The notes under the pieces: generated by a model | What the model was told of the DNA's origin: nothing | Seen by the model: only the letters and a program-made list of their open reading frames with translations | Database searches by the model: none | Part shown: positions 1 through 5,437 of the stretch, one piece after another | Layout: each line of letters begins with the position of its first letter | Position numbering within the stretch: position 1 is the first letter of the stretch | Made by a program: the position numbers and the translations under genes | Assembly (NCBI GenBank): GCA_025360875.1 | Contig: JANYBI010000469.1 | Location: 1-9,939, forward strand | Source: Lentisphaerota bacterium | GTDB lineage: Bacteria; Verrucomicrobiota; Lentisphaeria; Victivallales; GWF2-50-93 | Direction: 5' to 3' | DNA: 9,939 bases

Positions 1-58
1 AATTTCCATCTTAAATATGAAGAATTATGATAAATTGTTGGCATTACATTTTAAGTTT

Positions 59-128
59 TATAAATTTCCTTAGCCTCAAAATTATAGAAAAAACGCTTCA
101 AACTGTCGAAAACAAGTTAGGGGCTAAG
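59..128 (+). promoter_or_regulatory. Possible promoter and leader structure ahead of nspC
   Basis: A TTGGCA hexamer at 38-43 lies ahead of TATAAA at 59-64 (15-nt spacer) or TAAATT at 61-66 (17-nt spacer), acceptable but imperfect sigma70-like boxes. Just downstream, CTTAGCCTC at 69-77 can pair with GGGGCTAAG at 120-128 (nine pairs, one G-U) around a 42-nt AT-rich loop. If transcription starts near 70, nspC would have a leader of about 195 nt. No known riboswitch is recognised, and there is no T-run that would make the stem a terminator. Confidence 0.2.
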
Positions 129-142
129 TTACCAATCTCCCG

Positions 143-181
143 TTAAACTACTTTCCTCCATCCATTTTTCAATGCAGTCAT
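143..181 (-). other. 12-codon reading frame with a strong ribosome binding site, divergent from nspC
   Basis: On the minus strand, AAGGAG (187-192) lies 5 nt ahead of an ATG at 179-181. The frame reads MTALKNGWRKVV and stops with TAA at 143-145. The sequence around the binding site (TTTTCAAGGAGAAA) is nearly the same as that ahead of the ornithine decarboxylase at 5165, which argues for a genuine initiation site. It could be a leader peptide, a very small protein, or the surviving 5' end of a gene lost downstream. The product is not recognised. Confidence 0.25.
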
Positions 182-266
182 CGTTTCTCCTTGAAAATTC
201 CGCAACAGGATTTATCCTCTGGAGTCGGACGAAATGATATTCAATTTTTCATGATTGGGACGGAAC

Positions 267-1373
267 ATGGCACGGATTGAGACACCATATTATTTGATTG
301 ACGAAAAGAAACTTCTGAAAAACTTGAAGGTGATTGAGAGAATCCGCGAATCTTCCGGCGCAAAATCCGTGCTCGCCCTGAAATGCTTCTCGACCTGGTG
401 CGTATTCGATCTCATGCGCAAATACATGGACGGGACGACCAGCAGTTCTCTCTTCGAGGCAAGGCTCGGCTATGAGAAGTTCGGCAAGGAAACACATGCG
501 TTCAGTGTCGGCTATTCCAGGAACGACATCCGGGAAATGAGGAAGTTTGCGGACAAGATCATTTTCAATTCCTCATCCCAGCTTGAGCTGTTCCATGATG
601 AGGTCAGAGGACAGAAACTCGGATTGAGAGTCAATCCCGGAATCAGCTATTCCCATTTCGATCTTGCGAATCCCGCAAGGAAATATTCCAGGCTTGGGGT
701 GCTGGATAAGAGGAAAATCATGGAACTGTCTCCGTTGATCAGCGGAGTGATGTTCCATTTCAACTGTGAGAACGACGATTTTGCGAATCTCGCAAAATCC
801 CTCGATCATATCGGGGAAAAGTACGGTATCTTGCTCAAGAAGATGCAGTGGGTCAGTTTCGGAGGAGGTCTTTTCTTCACAAAACCAGGATATCCACTGG
901 CTGAATTCTGCGCCAAGATGAAGGAGTTCAGCGGAAAGTACGGTGTACAGATCTATCTCGAGCCCGGCGAAGCCGCCATCACACAGACTGCCGAGCTGGT
1001 AACCACTGTCCTGGACATTGTCCACAACAAGATCGATATCGCAATCATCGATGCGTCTCTTGAGGCGCACATGCTTGACCATCTCATATATCGTACGACT
1101 GCGAAACTCGCATCCCCTTCTCCGGGCCTGCACAAGTTCATGGTCGCAGGCCGTTCATGCCTGGCAGGCGATGTCTTCGGCACATACGGTTTGAAAAAAC
1201 AGCTGAAGATTGGCGACGAAGTCCGCATCGCCGATGCCGCCGGATACACAATGGTGAAAAAGAACTGGTTCAACGGTGTTCCGATGCCTTCGATAGCTGT
1301 GAAAAGACTGAACGGCAAGATCGAAGTTGCGAGGCAGTTCGGATATGAAGACTTTAAGGATAATCTATCCTAA
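267..1373 (+). CDS. nspC: Carboxynorspermidine/carboxyspermidine decarboxylase
   Basis: This is a PLP-dependent fold-type III decarboxylase that removes CO2 from carboxyspermidine (or carboxynorspermidine) to give spermidine (or norspermidine) in the cytoplasm. Visible NspC hallmarks, numbered from the ATG at 267, are TPYYLID at residues 6-12, the PLP lysine in LALKCFS (Lys39), HFNCENDDF, WVSFGGGLFFTKPGYPL, YLEPGEAA, CLAGDVFGTYG with the catalytic-type cysteine, and the NWFNGVPMPSIA C-terminal signature. The 368-residue length is normal for the family. A TTG at 255 would add four residues. ATG 267 is preferred because it places the conserved ETPYYLID motif at the usual distance and has GGGACGG just upstream. 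The partner dehydrogenase lies downstream at 1873, split off by an insertion that begins at this gene's stop codon. Exact substrate preference cannot be read from sequence; spermidine is favoured because an ornithine decarboxylase is nearby. Confidence 0.93.
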   Translation: MARIETPYYLIDEKKLLKNLKVIERIRESSGAKSVLALKCFSTWCVFDLMRKYMDGTTSSSLFEARLGYEKFGKETHAFSVGYSRNDIREMRKFADKIIFNSSSQLELFHDEVRGQKLGLRVNPGISYSHFDLANPARKYSRLGVLDKRKIMELSPLISGVMFHFNCENDDFANLAKSLDHIGEKYGILLKKMQWVSFGGGLFFTKPGYPLAEFCAKMKEFSGKYGVQIYLEPGEAAITQTAELVTTVLDIVHNKIDIAIIDASLEAHMLDHLIYRTTAKLASPSPGLHKFMVAGRSCLAGDVFGTYGLKKQLKIGDEVRIADAAGYTMVKKNWFNGVPMPSIAVKRLNGKIEVARQFGYEDFKDNLS

Positions 1374-1411
1374 TGAACATCGAACATTCAACATTGAACC
1401 CTCAACTTCGA
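1373..1411 (+). repeat. Left arm of 39-nt inverted repeat made of 7-nt units
   Basis: The arm reads as consecutive heptamers GAACATC, GAACATT, CAACATT, GAACCCT, CAACTTC. Its outer 22 nt are a perfect inverted match to the right arm at 1805-1843, and 33 of 39 positions match overall (hand alignment). It begins on the last base of the nspC stop codon and ends 6 nt before the start of the enclosed four-helix-bundle gene, where no Shine-Dalgarno is seen. With the right arm it delimits a unit of about 471 bp. Confidence 0.85.
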
Positions 1412-1417
1412 TAATAC

Positions 1418-1783
1418 ATGAACAAATCATGCAAATATGATCTGGAGGAAAGGCTCCTAGTCTACTCTGCAAATATCATCAGGCTTGTTGAAAAGCTTCC
1501 AAATACTAGATCAGGCAATCATATAGCAGGACAATTGTTGCGGTCAGGCACTTCTCCTTATCCTAATCATGGAGAAGCGCAGGCAGCGGAATCGCAAAAT
1601 GATTTCATCCATAAACTGAAAATATCTTTAAAGGAACTTAGAGAAACAAAACGTTGGCTTCGCCTGATAAATTATCTTGAAATGATCAAGTCATGTGATT
1701 ATGTTCATAATTTATTAAACGAAACAGAAGAACTGATAAAAATATTTGTTGCAAGCATCAAAACAGCTGAAAGAAACAAGTAG
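1418..1783 (+). CDS. Four-helix-bundle protein, 23S rRNA intervening-sequence (S23/IVP) family
   Basis: The 121-residue helical protein fits the four-helix-bundle family first known from 23S rRNA intervening sequences, which is related to the Avd accessory proteins of diversity-generating retroelements. The family signature is clear: GQLLRSGTSPYPNHGEAQAAES (about residues 38-59, split here by the helix 2 boundary), then FIHKLKIS (63-70) and LKELRETKRWLRLI (71-84). Family members often read SGTSVGANY where this has SGTSPYPNH. No reverse transcriptase or template/variable repeat is nearby, so a retroelement role is not supported. The gene sits between nspC and the dehydrogenase, is visibly more AT-rich than both, has no obvious ribosome binding site, and is tightly framed by inverted repeats at 1373-1411 and 1805-1843. 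The biochemical function of the stand-alone family is not established. Confidence 0.85.
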   Translation: MNKSCKYDLEERLLVYSANIIRLVEKLPNTRSGNHIAGQLLRSGTSPYPNHGEAQAAESQNDFIHKLKISLKELRETKRWLRLINYLEMIKSCDYVHNLLNETEELIKIFVASIKTAERNK

Positions 1784-1804
1784 CTCTCTGTTTTCTTTTT
1801 TGAT

Positions 1805-1843
1805 TCGATGTTCAATGTTGGATGTTGAATGTTCGATGTTCAT
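1805..1843 (-). repeat. Right arm of 39-nt inverted repeat made of 7-nt units
   Basis: Read on the minus strand, this arm is GAACATC, GAACATT, CAACATC, CAACATT, GAACATC, a more regular heptad series than the left arm. Its first 22 nt (from 1843 inward) equal the left arm exactly. It lies 21 nt after the four-helix-bundle stop codon and 29 nt ahead of the dehydrogenase start, outside that gene's ribosome binding site. Confidence 0.85.
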
Positions 1844-1872
1844 AATTTTAAATATCATTAAGGAGAAATAAT

Positions 1873-3261
1873 ATGAAGAAAAACGTCCTGATAATCGGTG
1901 CCGGCGGTGTAGCGCATGTAACCGCCCACAAGGCCGCCATGAACAACGATGTGCTCGGTGACATCTGCATCGCATCGCGCACACAGTCAAAGTGCGACGA
2001 GATCATCGCGAGCGTCAGGAAGATGAAACATCTCAAGGACCCTTCCAGAAAACTCTATTCCCGCCAGCTCGACGCCATGGACATACCGGCCACAATAAAG
2101 ATCATCAGGGATACCAAGTCTCAGATAGTCATCAACCTTGGAAATGCTTTTGTAAATATGTCGGTCCTCGAAGCATGTCTTGCGACCGGTGCCGCATACA
2201 TGGACACGGCGATACATGAAAATCCTGACAAGGTATGCGAAAAGCCACCATGGTATGCCAACTACGAGTGGAAACGCAAGGCTATCTGCAAGAAGAAGGG
2301 GCTTACCGCCCTCCTTGGCGCGGGATTCGATCCCGGCGTGGTCAACGCCTACTGTGCCCTCGCACAGAAGCGCTATTTCGACAAGATCGACACCATCGAT
2401 ATCATGGATGTGAACGCCGGCAGCCACGGCAGGTATTTCGCCACCAATTTCGATCCTGAGATCAACTTCCGCGAGTTCATCAAGGTCTATACATGGATTG
2501 ACAGGAAATGGAAGGAATATCCGACCCACTCCGTCAAACGCATCTACGATTTCCCCGTAGCAGGTCCTTGCCCCATTTATCTTAACGGACATGACGAGCT
2601 TCATTCTCTGTCAAAGAACATCGATGCGAACAGTATCCGTTTCTGGATGGGGTTCGGCAACCATTACATTAACGTCTTTACCGTACTCCGCACATTGGGA
2701 TTCCTATCACATTTGCCCGTGAAACTGACGACAGGACAGGAAGTTGTTCCTCTCAAGGTTGTAAAGGCTCTTCTGCCGGACCCGAAAACACTCGCGCCGA
2801 AATATACCGGCAAGACCTGTATTGGAAACTTCGTCAAAGGCTGGAAGAACGGCAAAAAACGCGAAGTTCTTATCTACCAGGTTTCCGATCACCACAAATG
2901 CTTCCTTGAAGTCGGCTCACAGGGCATCAGCTATACTGCCGGAGTTCCTCCGGTAGCGGCCGCGATGCTCATCGCAAACGGCAAATGGGATGCCTGCAAG
3001 ATGGTCAACGTCGAAGAGATGGATCCCGAACCTTTCATTGCGATCCTCGACAAGATCGGTCTTCCGACCGACGTCAAGGAGATCAAGCCCGAAAGCAAGG
3101 ATTCCTTCAATGGAACAGTCGGCAAGCTTGAGGATGAGCTCAAGAAGTCTACAGCGAATGTCACGGTTTCCGCTGCGAACCCGATAGTTGCAATCGACCG
3201 CAAGTTCCAAGAAGATGCACTGAAGTCTATCTGCAAGGAAATGTGCAATGGAAAGAAGTAA
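1873..3261 (+). CDS. Carboxynorspermidine/carboxyspermidine dehydrogenase (saccharopine dehydrogenase family)
   Basis: This enzyme uses NAD(P)H to condense a diamine (putrescine or diaminopropane) with L-aspartate semialdehyde, giving carboxyspermidine or carboxynorspermidine, the substrate of NspC. The N-terminal Rossmann motif IIGAGGVAHVTAHKAA and the following NNDVLGDICIASRT closely resemble known carboxynorspermidine synthases. So do NMSVLEAC, LGAGFDPGVVNAYCA, DTIDIMDVNAGSHGR, FATNFDPEINF, FWMGFGNHYIN, KALLPDPKTLAPKYTGKTCIG and ISYTAGVPPVAAA. AGGAGA at 1861-1866 fixes the ATG at 1873. At 462 residues it is about 60 longer than the roughly 400-residue enzymes I recall: residues 405-462 form a charged, lysine-rich, probably helical tail past the usual end. 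It is probably co-transcribed with nspC, and is followed by the transposase cassette. Confidence 0.92.
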   Translation: MKKNVLIIGAGGVAHVTAHKAAMNNDVLGDICIASRTQSKCDEIIASVRKMKHLKDPSRKLYSRQLDAMDIPATIKIIRDTKSQIVINLGNAFVNMSVLEACLATGAAYMDTAIHENPDKVCEKPPWYANYEWKRKAICKKKGLTALLGAGFDPGVVNAYCALAQKRYFDKIDTIDIMDVNAGSHGRYFATNFDPEINFREFIKVYTWIDRKWKEYPTHSVKRIYDFPVAGPCPIYLNGHDELHSLSKNIDANSIRFWMGFGNHYINVFTVLRTLGFLSHLPVKLTTGQEVVPLKVVKALLPDPKTLAPKYTGKTCIGNFVKGWKNGKKREVLIYQVSDHHKCFLEVGSQGISYTAGVPPVAAAMLIANGKWDACKMVNVEEMDPEPFIAILDKIGLPTDVKEIKPESKDSFNGTVGKLEDELKKSTANVTVSAANPIVAIDRKFQEDALKSICKEMCNGKK

Positions 3262-3289
3262 TAAAAATCCATTTGCGAATTTTTTATCT

Positions 3290-3301
3290 GTTCACGTGGA
3301 C
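3290..3301. repeat. 12-bp direct repeat, copy 1, outside the transposase cassette
   Basis: GTTCACGTGGAC occurs here and again, same orientation, at 4029-4040. The two copies bracket the transposase gene and all six hairpins. The second copy encodes part of the C-terminus of the ornithine decarboxylase (VHVN on the minus strand). The match is exactly 12 bp, with mismatches immediately on both sides. Confidence 0.75.
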
Positions 3302-3323
3302 TTGAGGTAAAAAGGTTTTCTCT

Positions 3324-3422
3324 TGAACCCGGAGGGTTCATAGATATTAGCCGGTGGTTGAAGCCATTTTGGCTGACACCACCGGTTTTCAATGTTTAAG
3401 AGAATGCACCCTGAAGGGGTGC
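3324..3422 (+). repeat. REP-like triple-hairpin array upstream of the transposase
   Basis: Three hairpins lie in series. H1 is TGAACCC/GGGTTCA (3324-3330/3334-3340, loop GGA). H2 is CCGGTGGT/ACCACCGG (3351-3358/3378-3385) with a nested AGCCA/TGGCT stem (3362-3366/3370-3374). H3 is GCACCC/GGGTGC (3406-3411/3417-3422). Foldback units of this kind, with an imperfect two-part stem, are typical substrates of REP-associated Y1 transposases. H1 also lies 62 nt after the dehydrogenase stop and could help end its transcript, although the T-run is poor. Confidence 0.8.
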
Positions 3423-3450
3423 CAGATAAAATTTCAGGCAATTTACCATT

Positions 3451-3897
3451 ATGTCGTCAACATACCTAAACCTCCACTACCACATCGTGTTTGCAACAAA
3501 AGGAAGAGTCTCTCTCATAGACACTTCGTGGCGTTCACGCCTTCATGAATATTTAGGTGGGACCATACAGGGACTTGAAGGTTTTCCGGAAGGAATTGGA
3601 GGGATAGCCGATCATGTCCATATTCTCGCAAGATTGAAGGCAACTCATTGCCTTGCTGAAATTATGAGGGAATTGAAAAAATCATCTTCAACATGGATCC
3701 ATAAAGAAATTGGCGAAAGAAATTTTGCATGGCAGGAGGGGTATGCCGCCTTTACCGTCAGTTCAAATTCCATTGACGCTGTCCGCAAATATATAGCCGG
3801 TCAGGAGGAGCATCATAGGATTCGTTCGTCTCAGGAGGAATTGTTGGAAATGTTGAGAAAGGCTGGAATCGAATATAACCCGAAATATCTTGACTGA
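3451..3897 (+). CDS. Y1 (HUH) transposase, IS200/REP-associated (RAYT) type
   Basis: This 148-residue single-domain HUH endonuclease is expected to nick and rejoin single-stranded DNA through a 5'-phosphotyrosine link, recognising foldback hairpins. The HUH metal-binding motif is visible in ADHVHIL (His55, His57). The catalytic tyrosine is Tyr114 in RKYIAGQEEHH, with a helix glutamine four residues on (Gln118). The family patterns HIVFATKGR near the N-terminus, MRELKKSSSTWIH and FAWQEGYAAFTVS are also present. The frame is full length and undamaged, so the enzyme may be active. No tnpB or other cargo is present. The start has no strong ribosome binding site, suggesting low expression, which is common for such enzymes. 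The flanking mirrored REP-like hairpins place it closer to the RAYT group than to a classical IS200 element; this distinction is inferred. Confidence 0.92.
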   Translation: MSSTYLNLHYHIVFATKGRVSLIDTSWRSRLHEYLGGTIQGLEGFPEGIGGIADHVHILARLKATHCLAEIMRELKKSSSTWIHKEIGERNFAWQEGYAAFTVSSNSIDAVRKYIAGQEEHHRIRSSQEELLEMLRKAGIEYNPKYLD

Positions 3898-3905
3898 TAT
3901 GTCTG

Positions 3906-4004
3906 CGACCCCGCTGGGGTCGGGAAATTTTCTTATCATTGACCGGGGGTGTCACCCGAAGCGGGTTTACCGCCCGGCTAAAAGCTCATATCCCTCCGGG
4001 ATAT
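3906..4004 (-). repeat. REP-like triple-hairpin array downstream of the transposase, inverted copy
   Basis: H4 is CGACCCC/GGGGTCG (3906-3912/3916-3922, loop GCT). H5 is an outer CCGGG/CCCGG (3943-3947/3973-3977) with an inner ACCCG/CGGGT (3954-3958/3962-3966). H6 is ATATCCC/GGGATAT (3988-3994/3998-4004, loop TCC). Read on the minus strand the order H6-H5-H4 matches H1-H2-H3 upstream: both have CCCGGAGGG, then TTAGCCGG, then a GACAC-C-CCGGT closing arm, then CAATG, then a CC-rich hairpin followed by CAGA. H6 also lies 18 bp beyond the ornithine decarboxylase stop and could serve as its 3' stabiliser. Confidence 0.8.
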
Positions 4005-4022
4005 AACACACCCATCCATTCT

Positions 4023-5165
4023 TCACAGGTTCACGTGGACGACCTTGGCAGGTGGGAAACCGTTGAACGGGGTTGACGAGGCTATCGTGTAAGCGCCAGT
4101 GTTGCTGCTGTAGAGAAGATCGTCGAGTTCGAGGTTTGGTGGAAGTTCCTCTGACATCGAGACCACGTCGAGAGCATCGCAGGTCGGACCGAAGACCGTA
4201 CAGATCTGTTTCGCTCCTTTTTTGAACGAATTCAGATGGTACTGGCAGTGGTCGAACAAGATTCCCGAGAACGTATGGTAGACCCCGTCGTCTATGTAGT
4301 AACAGACCTTGCCATCACGCATGGCCTTTCCTATGATCTTTGAAACTGCAGTAGCTGCGGTGGCGACCATGAACCGTCCAGGTTCGGCGAGAATTTGTAT
4401 TTCCTTTGGAAAAAGGCGGTCGAGTTCGGAATTGATCTTATGTGCGAGCTCACTGAACGGCTTCACGCTTGAATCATAAGGCGCCGGAAATCCTCCCCCA
4501 ATGTCGAGCAGGTTCATCTTAGTGTAACCGCGATTCTTCGCCTCTTCGAAAATGCTATGGGCCAGATTTATCGCCTGCACGTAATTGTCGAAATTCGTCG
4601 TCTGGCTACCAACATGGAAACTGAGTCCTTCGACCACGAGTCCTGCCTTGTCAGCTTCCAGTATAAGATCGACCGCCTCACCAGATGCCGCGCCAAATTT
4701 GGAGGAAAGTTCGACCATTGCTCCGGTGTTAGCGACCTTGAGACGGAGCACCAAGCCTGCATTCGGCGCGAATTTCCTGATCTTCTTGATCTCCTCTAAA
4801 TTGTCATATGTGACCAGGGGCTTGTACTGGTTGAGCTCCTGAAGCGTCTTGTCCGACTTGATAGGGTGGGCATATATTATCTTGTCCCAGATCCAGTCCT
4901 GACGCTTCTTTGCCGGCATACCCTTTATATACTTGTGGACGATCATGAATTCCGGCATCGAAGCGACATCAAAGCTGGCTCCGGCCTCGAAAAGGGTTTT
5001 TACAACTATCGGGTCGGCAAATGCTTTTACGGCGTAATATGCCTGGACACGCGGCAGATATTTCCTGAAGGTCGCATAATTATCGCGTATCACGTCGTGG
5101 TCCACCACCAAAATCGGCGTACCGTGTTTCTTCGCCATCTGCTGAAGAGTCTTTTGTGTGACCAT
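4023..5165 (-). CDS. Ornithine decarboxylase, fold-type III PLP enzyme (putrescine synthesis)
   Basis: The enzyme decarboxylates L-ornithine to putrescine in the cytoplasm, supplying the diamine for the neighbouring spermidine route. Family residues are all visible in its 380 residues: PLP lysine Lys47 in YYAVKAFADP, SFHVGSQ (His184), DIGGGFPAPY (Gly-rich loop 223-225), EPGRF (261-265), the substrate-binding Asp in YIDDGVYHTFSGILFDH, catalytic cysteine Cys329 in GPTCDALDVV, and Tyr359 near the C-terminus. A segment at about 81-96 (KGMPAKKRQDWIWDKI) looks longer than in most relatives before YAHPIK. AAGGAG with a 6-nt spacer supports the ATG at 5165. Side activity on lysine cannot be excluded. 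The C-terminus overlaps one copy of the 12-bp repeat bordering the transposase cassette, so its last residue and stop codon were probably created by that insertion. Confidence 0.9.
   Translation of the reverse strand: MVTQKTLQQMAKKHGTPILVVDHDVIRDNYATFRKYLPRVQAYYAVKAFADPIVVKTLFEAGASFDVASMPEFMIVHKYIKGMPAKKRQDWIWDKIIYAHPIKSDKTLQELNQYKPLVTYDNLEEIKKIRKFAPNAGLVLRLKVANTGAMVELSSKFGAASGEAVDLILEADKAGLVVEGLSFHVGSQTTNFDNYVQAINLAHSIFEEAKNRGYTKMNLLDIGGGFPAPYDSSVKPFSELAHKINSELDRLFPKEIQILAEPGRFMVATAATAVSKIIGKAMRDGKVCYYIDDGVYHTFSGILFDHCQYHLNSFKKGAKQICTVFGPTCDALDVVSMSEELPPNLELDDLLYSSNTGAYTIASSTPFNGFPPAKVVHVNL
4029..4040. repeat. 12-bp direct repeat, copy 2, inside the 3' end of the ornithine decarboxylase gene
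   Basis: This is the second copy of GTTCACGTGGAC, matching 3290-3301. It encodes the C-terminal VHVN of the decarboxylase on the minus strand. The core CACGTG is itself palindromic. Confidence 0.75.
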
Positions 5166-5437
5166 TTTTTCTCCTTGAAAAAAATACCCTGCATCCAGAA
5201 CAAAAAAATAATTTGCTTAATTTGACTTCATTGCGTCTTAAATCAAGTTTGAAAAAATACGGTTTTCAACGAAAGTTGATTTTTTTGATACTTAAATAAT
5301 GACTGTCTTATGTCTATCTAACTCAAGAATTTTAAATGGGCAAAAACAACATCTCCCTACGGTAAAATGCGGAAAAAGGTGTATAAATATATCTCTTACA
5401 TATTCAAATATACGACATTCTTAAAAGGGAATCCGCA
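5166..5437. other. AT-rich intergenic region between divergent genes
   Basis: The 272-bp gap separates the starts of the ornithine decarboxylase (minus) and the serine hydrolase (plus), so it should hold both promoters. Ribosome binding sites are seen at each end: AAGGAG for the decarboxylase, AAAAGGGA at 5423-5430 for the hydrolase. No convincing -35/-10 pair was found on either strand; TTGATA at 5285-5290 has only a weak partner. No gene is seen here. Confidence 0.6.

Larger units (their letters stand above)
1373..1843. mobile_element. Candidate non-autonomous mobile unit: inverted repeats around a four-helix-bundle gene
   Basis: The unit runs from the left to the right 39-nt inverted repeat, contains only the small four-helix-bundle gene, is AT-rich against its surroundings, and interrupts an otherwise compact two-gene polyamine operon. 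Removing it leaves about 29 nt, including AGGAGA, between the nspC stop and the dehydrogenase start. No transposase is inside and no clear target duplication is visible at its edges, so mobility is inferred from architecture alone. Confidence 0.5.
3290..4040 (+). mobile_element. REP/RAYT-like transposase cassette with mirrored hairpins and 12-bp flanking repeats
   Basis: The cassette comprises a 12-bp direct repeat, three hairpins, a Y1 transposase gene, three hairpins in mirrored order, and the second 12-bp repeat. It sits between the convergent dehydrogenase and ornithine decarboxylase genes. The mirrored hairpin sets form an imperfect inverted repeat of about 100 bp. Collapsing the direct repeats into one leaves both neighbouring genes intact, so the cassette looks like a discrete insertion. 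Confidence 0.65.

Noticed and set aside
255..266. TTG start adding four residues to NspC
   Set aside because: ATG 267 gives the standard NspC N-terminus and has a usable GGGACGG upstream; the TTG has none.
573..1133. 186-codon open frame on the minus strand, opposite nspC
   Set aside because: It lies wholly within the confidently assigned nspC and its product has no family features.
1373..1843. CRISPR or diversity-generating retroelement
   Set aside because: The 7-nt words have no spacers between them, and no reverse transcriptase, template repeat or cas gene is present.
1715..1990. 91-codon minus-strand frame containing NIEHSTSNIEH
   Set aside because: The peptide is just a translation of the 7-nt repeat arm at 1805-1843, fused to antisense of the dehydrogenase.
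1987..2604. 205-codon open frame on the minus strand, opposite the dehydrogenase gene
   Set aside because: It is entirely antisense to a gene with strong family motifs, has no ribosome binding site of note and no recognisable protein pattern; it is a by-product of the codon usage opposite.
3259..3289. Terminator from the AT-rich stretch after the dehydrogenase stop
   Set aside because: The possible AAAAAT/ATTTTT pairing is all A-T and imperfect, so it cannot be told apart from ordinary AT-rich sequence.
5266..5286. Hairpin TCAAC-GAAA-GTTGA followed by seven T as a terminator
   Set aside because: The stem is only 5 bp, and no plus-strand gene ends nearby: it lies between two divergent gene starts.
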